From Microcaldota archaeon (GTDB taxonomy: Archaea; Micrarchaeota; Micrarchaeia; Micrarchaeales; CABMGC01), in contig DAIDLJ010000001.1 in the NCBI GenBank assembly GCA_027449585.1, forward strand, positions 61,672 to 72,999: a stretch of DNA of 11,328 nucleotides, written 5' to 3'. The notes beneath the pieces were generated by a model. The model was not told where the DNA came from. It saw nothing but the letters and a program-made list of their open reading frames with translations, and searched no databases. Position numbers and translations under genes: made by a program. Below, one piece after another: positions 6,138 to 11,328 of the stretch. Within the stretch, counting starts at the first letter, position 1. Every line of letters starts with the position of its first letter.

Positions 6138-7067
6138 ATGGTAGAAAAAGTGATAATACTCGGATCGGGCCCTGCAGGTCTCTCAGCTGCGATATACGCT
6201 TCAAGGGAGGGCTTTGAGCCCCTGGTCATAGGCGGCTTTAGTCCAGGCGGGCAGCTGCTTCTCACAACTGTGGTGGAGAACTTCCCAGGATTCCCGGAAG
6301 GCATAGACGGACCGGTGCTTATATCTCAGATGAGAAAGCAGGCGGAAAAATTTGGCACCAGATTCATAGATTCAAATGCTACTGCCGTGGATTTTAGCAA
6401 GAGGCCCTTCAAGATAATTGCTGACGGTAAGGCTTACGAATCTGATGCCGTTATAATAGCGACCGGTGCAAACGCGAAGTGGCTCGGCATACCTTCTGAG
6501 AAGAAGTTCATAGGCCATGGCGTTTCAAACTGTGCCACGTGTGATGGTCCATTTTACAAGGGCAAGGAGGTGGTGACAATTGGCGGCGGGGATACCGCGG
6601 CTGAGGATTCACTATTTCTGACCAGGTTTGCAAGTAGCGTTACGATAATCCATAGAAGCTCTGCACTGCGGGCGAGCAAGATAATGCAGGACAGGCTAAA
6701 GTCCAATCCAAAGATAAGGATAGTATTTGATACAGTGATAGAGGAGATAAGGGGCGACAAGTCTGTCGGATCAGTGGCGCTAAAGAACGTCGTCACAGGC
6801 CAGGCGCAGGAGATGAAGACCGATGGGGTCTTCGTGGCGATAGGCTACTCCCCAAACACCGAGATCTTCGCTGGGCAGATAACGCTCGATGAAAAGAGGT
6901 ACATAGTCCCCGCAAGGGATGAGGTCTACACTAACGTCGAGGGCGTCTTCGTCGCCGGCGACGTAGCAGATCATGTCTTTAGGCAGGCGGCAACGGCCAG
7001 TGGAAGCGGCGTAAAGGCGGCTCTTGCAGTAAGGGAGTATCTCGCAGTCTTAGGCAGTGAAAAATGA
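6138..7067 (+). CDS. trxB: Thioredoxin reductase
   Basis: A 309-residue low-molecular-weight thioredoxin reductase, a cytoplasmic FAD enzyme that reduces thioredoxin or glutaredoxin-like partners. FAD-binding GSGPAG lies at 9-14 and GGQLLLTT at 37-44. The active-site pair is CATC (C132, C135) in NCATCDGPFY, where family members commonly have G-(A/F)-F-Y. Pyridine-nucleotide site GGGDTAAED is at 149-157, and the C-terminal FAD motif GDVAD (274-278) is followed by FRQAATASGSG (281-291). The NADPH-phosphate motif HRRxxxR reads HRSSALR (172-178), losing the second Arg, so NADPH preference is doubtful. ATG 6138 fits the family start; upstream TTG 6111 would precede the predicted transcription start. 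No thioredoxin gene is adjacent. Length is normal. Confidence 0.95.
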   Translation: MVEKVIILGSGPAGLSAAIYASREGFEPLVIGGFSPGGQLLLTTVVENFPGFPEGIDGPVLISQMRKQAEKFGTRFIDSNATAVDFSKRPFKIIADGKAYESDAVIIATGANAKWLGIPSEKKFIGHGVSNCATCDGPFYKGKEVVTIGGGDTAAEDSLFLTRFASSVTIIHRSSALRASKIMQDRLKSNPKIRIVFDTVIEEIRGDKSVGSVALKNVVTGQAQEMKTDGVFVAIGYSPNTEIFAGQITLDEKRYIVPARDEVYTNVEGVFVAGDVADHVFRQAATASGSGVKAALAVREYLAVLGSEK

Positions 7068-7116
7068 TGCTGCAATATTCTGCTTCTAATCGACAAATCA
7101 CAGATTCTTGTATAAT

Positions 7117-7128
7117 CTTTTTATAAGG
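7117..7128 (+). promoter_or_regulatory. TATA-like box for the small membrane protein
   Basis: TTTTTATAAGG in the 94-bp gap after trxB, centred near 7123, predicts a start near 7149 and a leader of about 13 nt to ATG 7162. The T-run inside it could also help end the trxB transcript. Confidence 0.4.
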
Positions 7129-7161
7129 CTTCCCGTCCAAGTACTATCAGGGTAAAGTGAT

Positions 7162-7365
7162 ATGGAGGGAAGGACAAAGGGTCATCTGGGGAGGAATCTT
7201 GCAGCTGCGGCAGTTGTAGGTTCGGTCGTCGCAGAGGCCATAACTGGCAACTCTGCGCTTCTTGCTTTGCAGGCAACCGCCGTCGCTCTAGGTCCGGTCG
7301 GAATACTAGGATCAGCATACGCTTTAAAGAACTACTTCGATCTCAAGGCCGCAAGGCGCCAGTAG
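7162..7365 (+). CDS. Small two-helix membrane protein
   Basis: A 67-residue protein I cannot assign to a family. It has a basic N-terminus (MEGRTKGHLGRN), an Ala/Val-rich hydrophobic segment at about 13-29, a short GNS turn, a second hydrophobic segment at about 32-55 with a central GPVG, and a basic tail ending KAARRQ. This predicts a helical hairpin with both ends on the cytoplasmic side (positive-inside reading). It has its own TATA-like box 39 bp upstream, so it is probably not just a trxB read-through product. It ends 2 bp before the stop of the convergent dinB gene. Composition (Ala, Gly, Val) and GTG/GCC-type codons look coding rather than random. A toxin or an accessory of a larger complex are only possibilities. 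Confidence 0.6.
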   Translation: MEGRTKGHLGRNLAAAAVVGSVVAEAITGNSALLALQATAVALGPVGILGSAYALKNYFDLKAARRQ

Positions 7366-7367
7366 AG

Positions 7368-8429
7368 TCACGCAAATCTCTTCTGGCCTTTGTAGCTGAC
7401 AAGCCCTGAGACTCTTACGCCTATCTTTCTAACATCCTTGTTCTTCTCGACGTTATCGTCATAGAGTCCGCATGCGGTTCTTATCACTGTTTCAAGGCTG
7501 CTAGTTGCCTTCACGCTTCTGCTGTGCAAATGCTCTGAGAAGTCAAAGTACCTGAGCTTAAGCGTTATTGTCTTGAATGCGACCTGGTTCTTCTCAACGT
7601 CTTTTGCGACCTCTTTGCTAAGCCTTCCTATGGCCTCCTTTATCTCCTGAGAATTCTTGGTGTCTTTTTCGAATGTGAACTCCCTGCTTATTGACTTTAT
7701 GTCGTAATTGCCCACCACTTCACGCTCGTCAATCCCGCTTGCAAATGCCTTGAGCTCAGCGCCAAACGGTGCGCCGAAATTCTCCGCAAGAACCATGCTA
7801 TCTGCCTTGGCCAACTGCTCTACCGTGCCATATCCGAGCTTCCTTAGCCTCTCTGCAGTCTTTGCGCCGATGCCGTAGAGGTCCTCTATCTTTGATTCTA
7901 AAAGAAAGCTTTTCACCTCGCCATCACTGACCGCCATGACCCCGTTGGGCTTTGCCCTCTCGCATGCCATCTTGGCTATGAGCTTGTTTGGGCCGATACC
8001 TATCGAGCATTTTATTCCAACGCTCTCAAGTATGTCTCTTCTTATCTCCTCGGCATACTCCATTGCCTTTCCATAACTTCGTATCTTCTCCGAGACGTCT
8101 ATGAATGCCTCGTCTATGCTGACCTGCTCGAACTTATCTGCGAATCCCTCTATCCTCCCCATTATCCTTCTAGATATCGATTCGTAATACTCGTAGTCCA
8201 GCGGAAGATAGAGGGCGTCAGGCTTGAGTCTATAAGCCATCGATATAGGCATGCCGCTGCGTATCCCGAATTTCCTAGCTGCATAGTTGCAGGTCATCAC
8301 AACGCCCCTCCCAGCGCCCTGCTTTGGATCAGATCCGACTATTGTTGGACGCGCACCAACCTCCTTGTTCCTTAGCTCTTCGCACGCCACGTAGAAGTAG
8401 TCCATATCTATTAGCATTATTACTCTCAT
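7368..8429 (-). CDS. dinB: Y-family DNA polymerase IV (DinB/Dpo4)
   Basis: A 353-residue translesion DNA polymerase. Catalytic metal ligands are D8 (LIDMDYFYVACEE) and D106-E107 in VSIDEAF. Y13 matches the steric-gate Tyr12 of Sulfolobus Dpo4, and the fingers motif is MTCNYAARKFGIRSGMP (45-61). Further on are CSIGIGPNKLIAKMA (141-155) and the thumb helix-hairpin-helix IEDLYGIGAKTAERL (181-195). The little-finger domain follows, ending VRKIGVRVSGLV. The C-terminus stops at GQKRFA and lacks a clear QxxhxxFF PCNA-binding box, which many relatives carry there. Length is typical of Dpo4. ATG 8429 starts 9 bp after the AMMECR1 stop (weak GGATTGA upstream), so the two are likely co-transcribed. It ends 2 bp from the convergent small membrane gene. 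Confidence 0.95.
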   Translation of the reverse strand: MRVIMLIDMDYFYVACEELRNKEVGARPTIVGSDPKQGAGRGVVMTCNYAARKFGIRSGMPISMAYRLKPDALYLPLDYEYYESISRRIMGRIEGFADKFEQVSIDEAFIDVSEKIRSYGKAMEYAEEIRRDILESVGIKCSIGIGPNKLIAKMACERAKPNGVMAVSDGEVKSFLLESKIEDLYGIGAKTAERLRKLGYGTVEQLAKADSMVLAENFGAPFGAELKAFASGIDEREVVGNYDIKSISREFTFEKDTKNSQEIKEAIGRLSKEVAKDVEKNQVAFKTITLKLRYFDFSEHLHSRSVKATSSLETVIRTACGLYDDNVEKNKDVRKIGVRVSGLVSYKGQKRFA

Positions 8430-8438
8430 TTCAATCCT

Positions 8439-9056
8439 TCAATCAAGCGGGACTTCTTCAATATTCCCCGAAGGCTCGGTCTCCCTGAAGACCTGCGAAG
8501 TGAACTTATATAGGTCTATCTCGGGCCTTTTCCATGAGTCTTCAGGAAGGTCAGCCTTGATGCAGAGGTTCCTGAGGAACTCCTCCTTGTTCCAGAGCTC
8601 TTCAACAGCGACTATCGGCAGCAGCACCCCTGACTTGAACCCGTACTTTATCATGAGGCCATCCCTGCCAACCTTTATCTCCTTTAGTCTTCCGCTCGGC
8701 GAAGAGCTGTCTATATGCTCGGGCTTGCTCAGTACGCTCACCTCTACAATGAGTTCGGATAGCTCCAGTTCAGATACTGGAGTGAATCTCGGGTCCTCGA
8801 AAGCCGCTGCTATCGCCGCTTCTACCAGAAGCCGCTTTAGCGGTCCTATCGGGTTTGGGTAGCCTATGCACCCCCGCAGGCTCATCGTTGGATAATGTTC
8901 AAGCGTAACGAAGACTCCCGAGCTTTCCGTGAAGCCAGATAAGATCCTCTCAACCATCAATCTGCTGAACCTTGGTGATTTAAGTGATAGCTCTATTGCC
9001 ATCCGCGCAGCCTTTATCAGGAGAGTTCCGTCCTCAATGGAGTAAGGCATAGCCAT
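8439..9056 (-). CDS. AMMECR1 domain protein
   Basis: A 205-residue single-domain AMMECR1 protein, widespread in archaea, with no agreed biochemical activity. The signature LRGCIGY is at 60-66, preceded by GVFVTL (47-52). FEDPRFTPVSELEL (86-99) and LLPIVAVEELWNKEEFL (145-161) followed by KADLPEDSW (167-175) complete the pattern. The invariant Cys63 is present. ATG 9056 is given; ATG 9050 (two residues shorter) is equally possible. The shared AT box at 9086-9096 predicts a leader of about 8 nt. It is followed directly by dinB. Many genomes place AMMECR1 near MEMO or radical-SAM genes; neither is in this window. Confidence 0.9.
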   Translation of the reverse strand: MAMPYSIEDGTLLIKAARMAIELSLKSPRFSRLMVERILSGFTESSGVFVTLEHYPTMSLRGCIGYPNPIGPLKRLLVEAAIAAAFEDPRFTPVSELELSELIVEVSVLSKPEHIDSSSPSGRLKEIKVGRDGLMIKYGFKSGVLLPIVAVEELWNKEEFLRNLCIKADLPEDSWKRPEIDLYKFTSQVFRETEPSGNIEEVPLD

Positions 9057-9085
9057 CGCCGATGGTGGATATAGTGGCTGACAAA

Positions 9086-9096
9086 GTATTTAAAAC
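9086..9096. promoter_or_regulatory. Shared divergent TATA-like box for AMMECR1 and the TIKI-like gene
   Basis: GTATTTAAAAC, read GTTTTAAATAC on the other strand, is centred near 9091 in a 69-bp gap. Predicted starts are near 9065 (minus, AMMECR1 ATG 9056) and near 9117 (plus, ATG 9126), leaving 8-9 nt leaders on both sides. Confidence 0.5.
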
Positions 9097-9125
9097 ATCC
9101 AAGCAACGGTCCATGCGTCACATTT

Positions 9126-9965
9126 ATGTATGAGGAAATGGCCATTAATTTTATGTTTGCGCAAAGAATGCACAAAACGAATCTCCAAGCCGAGCCATTG
9201 CACTGCGTAGCAGCACCTCCAAGAATATACTCATTTAGCGCATGCCATTCGATGGGTGAGAAGCAGAGCCACGAATTCATCAAGGCAATGGAAGAGCTGC
9301 GCAAGAATAATCCTGGTCCTATAACGATACTTAGTGAATTCTTCCCCATACATGCCGAAGAGGACGTGCTTGGAAGCGCCGTCCTCAAATACAGGGATGA
9401 AAGGGGCATATCCACGGTTTACATGGACAGCGTAATGCCACACCTCTTTTTTGGCGAAGTCACCGCCGCATACTATAATGTGGCAATATCCTACCGCGCC
9501 AATGCGGAGGTGATAAAAACGCTCAGTGAAATCCACAACCTCGCGCTAGCCGAGACTTCAACGGAGCGCTCGGAGCACATGCTCTCAAAGATAAACGAAG
9601 CCATTGCATCAAACTCCGGCGGCGCTCTTGTCATCGTTTGCGGTGCGATGCACATCGACCAGATTTCAGGCAGGCTGGCCAAAAATCTCAAGATTTCGGG
9701 GCTCAATTCCGACCCAGATGTTGAGTCGCTACTAAAGGAGACAAAGAGGGCGCTAGTTGACCTGGGCCAAGATCCGCATCATCTACAGCTGTTAAAAAAC
9801 CTGCGAAGAGTATTTGACGAGGAGATTGCTCCAGTAAGCGATCAGATAACCAGATATTATCTTGAAGGGAAGTCATCCCTGTCAGACGCCACCGAACTGA
9901 AGGTTGCATTGATAACAGATTATTTTGTGCGCATGCTTACAGCAGCAGTTGATCCTTTCGCATAA
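9126..9965 (+). CDS. Possible TIKI/TraB/EreA-superfamily protein
   Basis: A 279-residue soluble protein with no confident family match. Three spaced features recall the TIKI (TraB/PrgY/GumN, ChaN, erythromycin-esterase) superfamily, which uses conserved His and Glu residues, often with a metal: SFSACHSMGE (36-45, H41), TILSEFFPIHAEED (67-80, E71) and VIVCGAMHIDQISGRL (169-184, H176). The last resembles the GxxH-then-leucine-rich end of TraB-like proteins. The first lacks the usual Gly of GxxH, so homology is inference. It has no signal peptide or membrane segment, unlike many relatives. The C-terminal 80 residues look helical. ATG 9126 fits the predicted transcription start; ATG 9138 (GAGG just upstream) and ATG 9153 are alternatives. 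It is divergent from AMMECR1 and ends 43 bp before the tRNA. Confidence 0.55.
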   Translation: MYEEMAINFMFAQRMHKTNLQAEPLHCVAAPPRIYSFSACHSMGEKQSHEFIKAMEELRKNNPGPITILSEFFPIHAEEDVLGSAVLKYRDERGISTVYMDSVMPHLFFGEVTAAYYNVAISYRANAEVIKTLSEIHNLALAETSTERSEHMLSKINEAIASNSGGALVIVCGAMHIDQISGRLAKNLKISGLNSDPDVESLLKETKRALVDLGQDPHHLQLLKNLRRVFDEEIAPVSDQITRYYLEGKSSLSDATELKVALITDYFVRMLTAAVDPFA

Positions 9966-9980
9966 TGCTAATTCATTATG

Positions 9981-9998
9981 GGGGTCATATATAACCCC
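9981..9998. terminator. Hairpin between convergent transcripts (possible bidirectional terminator)
   Basis: GGGGT (9981-9985) pairs with ACCCC (9994-9998) around an AT-rich 8-nt loop. It lies between the end of the plus-strand TIKI-like gene and the 3' end of the minus-strand tRNA, where a terminator is expected. There is no long T-run, so this is tentative. Confidence 0.35.
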
Positions 9999-10008
9999 TA
10001 ATTCGGTA

Positions 10009-10083
10009 TGGGCCCGATGAGATTTGAACTCACGATCTTTCGATTATCAGTCGAACGCTCTAACCAGACTGAGCTACGAGCCC
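10009..10083 (-). tRNA. tRNA-Ile (anticodon GAT)
   Basis: A complete cloverleaf on the minus strand. Acceptor GGGCTCG pairs with CGGGCCC (one G-T), the D arm is GCTC/GAGC around a GG-containing loop, the anticodon stem is TTCGA/TCGAA with loop CTGATAA, the variable loop has five nt, and the T arm is GTGAG/CTCAT with loop TTCAAAT. Anticodon positions 34-36 read GAT, decoding ATC and ATT. The discriminator base is A (10009). No CCA is encoded and there is no intron. The anticodon loop has the normal T33 and A37. Confidence 0.97.
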
Positions 10084-10106
10084 ACGCCTAGTAAGGTCTT
10101 TTGGAA

Positions 10107-10118
10107 GGTATAAATAAC
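10107..10118 (-). promoter_or_regulatory. TATA box of the tRNA-Ile gene
   Basis: Minus-strand GTTATTTATACC, centred near 10113, is 30 bp from the mature 5' end at 10083. This is the expected place for an archaeal tRNA promoter and predicts a start near 10087. It lies in the 60-bp gap after the Nudix-UDG gene, so the tRNA probably has its own promoter. Confidence 0.6.
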
Positions 10119-10143
10119 GATATGATTTGGGCGAGTTTCGAGC

Positions 10144-11103
10144 CTATTTTCCCATCCTTTCCCGCAATTTCCTAAAGTCGCTTAGCATGAGCCCGTAATT
10201 ATCCTTGAATCTTAGTGCTGCTGCCGGGTGGAAGGTTATCAGGCATGTGCGCCCATCCTTATCTATCATCTTTCCATGGTTTTTTGCGACTTCGCCGCTG
10301 CCAAGCACTACGTCTGCCGAAAGGTTGCCTAGCGCAATCATGTATCTGGGCCTTACTATCTCAATCTGCCTTTCAAGGAAGGGTCTGCACAGCGCCACCT
10401 CCTTCTTTGATGGGAGCCGGTTGCCCGGAGGGAAGAATTGCACCACGCTTGTTATGTATGCGTCTCCTCGAACTATCCCGACCTTCCTGAGCAGCGAGTC
10501 CAGTAGCTGCCCGCTCCTGCCTACAAATGGCCGCAGCTGCTCGTCCTCCCTGGCTCCTGGCGCTTGGCCTATTATCATGAGCTTTGCATCAAGCCTCCCC
10601 TCCCCCGGCACGAACCTTTGGCTAAGCTCCCAGTCAGAAGAGCCCTTAGCAAGCCCCGCGTACTCCTCATTTATCTTTCCGATTGCCTGTTTGCGCGATA
10701 CGTAATCCATGACAACTGTCAGCAGCTGCTTTAGGTTCTTGTACTTGAGTTTCTTCATAGCCGTTTCATAGTCGCACCAAGTGTATCCCTTATGCTCCTT
10801 AGATATCCTTACCTTGTCAGAATAGACCTCGCACAGAAAGAACTTGACGGACTTCGCAACCTTTTGCCTTCCATTGAAAAAGAAATATCCAGTAGATATC
10901 GAGAAGAACTTGTCCAGTTTCGCATCGATCCCAGTCTCCTCCCAAATCTCCCTCACGGCAGCCTGCTCAGAGCTCTCGCCCTTCTCTATGTGCCCTTTTG
11001 GCATGTCATATTCTCCGTTGTCCTTCTCGAGCAGAAGAAAGACTATCCTGCCCTCTTTCTTCATGTAAACGAATGCCCCTGCGGAGTACTCCCGTGCAGT
11101 CAT
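10144..11103 (-). CDS. Nudix hydrolase-uracil-DNA glycosylase (family 4-like) fusion
   Basis: A 319-residue fusion of two repair-type domains. Residues about 1-140 are Nudix. The box fits GX5EX7REUXEEXGU exactly (G37, E43, R51-E52, E55-E56, G58) after MPKGH, as in Ap4A- or NTP-cleaving members. Residues about 145-319 are UDG superfamily, closest to family 4: motif A IGQAPGAREDE (178-188, with Gln180 where Glu is usual), PFVGRSGQLL (192-201), PPGNRLPSKKE (225-235), ALGNLSADVVLG (257-268) and motif B FHPAAALRF (291-299). Family 4 holds a 4Fe-4S cluster with four Cys. Here the N-terminal CxxC is absent, the Cys before PPGNR is Phe224, and only C239 remains. The joined reading frame is continuous, with no sign of error. 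ATG 11103 overlaps the upstream stop as ATGA, implying translational coupling. Likely role: clearing damaged nucleotides and removing uracil. Activity of the second half is uncertain. Confidence 0.9.
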   Translation of the reverse strand: MTAREYSAGAFVYMKKEGRIVFLLLEKDNGEYDMPKGHIEKGESSEQAAVREIWEETGIDAKLDKFFSISTGYFFFNGRQKVAKSVKFFLCEVYSDKVRISKEHKGYTWCDYETAMKKLKYKNLKQLLTVVMDYVSRKQAIGKINEEYAGLAKGSSDWELSQRFVPGEGRLDAKLMIIGQAPGAREDEQLRPFVGRSGQLLDSLLRKVGIVRGDAYITSVVQFFPPGNRLPSKKEVALCRPFLERQIEIVRPRYMIALGNLSADVVLGSGEVAKNHGKMIDKDGRTCLITFHPAAALRFKDNYGLMLSDFRKLRERMGK

Positions 11104-11328
11104 CTTACCAACCCCTTAAGTGCGCAGTAATATCCATCGAGGCTGGAATTGAATACGCCTGGGTTTAGAGATGCAAGATTGAGCAGCGTTCCATACACCT
11201 TCTCGTAAGCGCTTTGGCACGATCCATTACCTGGACCAGAGTATTCCGGCTCAACTATGTAGAGTGAAAAAGGGTAGTTCCTTAATCCCTGCGGATAAAT
11301 TATCCTCGAATAGTAGAGCAGCGACATA
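11100..11328 (-). CDS. C-terminal end of an unrecognised, probably extracytoplasmic protein (partial)
   Basis: At least 75 residues, cut by the right edge. A Met codon at 11327 is present, but the protein most likely continues upstream. The visible part is rich in Tyr, Ser, Asn and Gly, with a Cys pair (GNGSC and YYC) and N-x-S sequons (NGS, NSS), as in exported proteins. It has no membrane segment. Its TGA overlaps the Nudix-UDG start in ATGA. I do not recognise the family. Confidence 0.6.
   Translation of the reverse strand, partial: MSLLYYSRIIYPQGLRNYPFSLYIVEPEYSGPGNGSCQSAYEKVYGTLLNLASLNPGVFNSSLDGYYCALKGLVR

Noticed and set aside
1..11328. CRISPR array, insertion sequence or prophage
   Set aside because: No regularly spaced repeats, transposase, integrase or terminal inverted repeats seen on either strand.

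Overview
The window reads as a compact chromosomal segment of an archaeon. Genes are separated by a few bases or overlap at start/stop codons. Many have an AT-rich TATA-like box about 26 bp before a start codon with little or no leader. The tRNA does not encode CCA. Several products are archaeal in type: a Dpo4-like Y-family polymerase, AMMECR1, a family-4-like uracil-DNA glycosylase and a HerA-type ATPase. Small anchored proteins and orphans fit a DPANN/Micrarchaeota-like lineage, but that placement is a guess from style, not a demonstrated match.

Left part (1-5100): a membrane-anchored, glycosylation-site-rich DUF192 protein (+) ends tail to tail with a minus-strand pair, endonuclease IV followed by a HerA-type ATPase whose C-terminus looks like a winged helix plus PD-(D/E)XK nuclease. 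Endonuclease IV is divergent from a BadF/N-acetylglucosamine-kinase-like sugar kinase (+). The kinase overlaps the 3' end of an unrecognised helical protein (-), and a second orphan (-) lies upstream of that. Between this orphan and the next gene is about 230 bp with TATA-like boxes, a strong GC-rich hairpin inside an outer stem, and a 12-bp direct repeat.

Middle part (5087-9056): a beta-CASP metallo-beta-lactamase nuclease (-) is divergent from thioredoxin reductase (+), followed by a 67-residue two-helix membrane protein (+). Tail to tail with the latter is a minus-strand pair, AMMECR1 then DinB/Dpo4.

Right part (9126-11328): a protein with a faint TIKI/TraB/EreA-like His-Glu-His pattern (+), tRNA-Ile(GAT) (-), a fused Nudix-uracil-DNA glycosylase (-), and the C-terminal end of an apparently extracytoplasmic protein that overlaps the fusion by the ATGA start/stop.

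Functional theme: five of the fourteen protein genes plausibly act on damaged nucleic acid or nucleotides (endonuclease IV, HerA-nuclease fusion, beta-CASP nuclease, Dpo4, Nudix-UDG). They are not one operon, but uracil removal, AP-site incision, nucleotide-pool cleaning and lesion bypass all fall within 9 kb. The most unusual items are two fusions, HerA-wHTH-PD-(D/E)XK and Nudix-UDG; the UDG part of the latter has lost three of the four usual iron-sulfur cysteines. I found no CRISPR array, insertion sequence or phage module.
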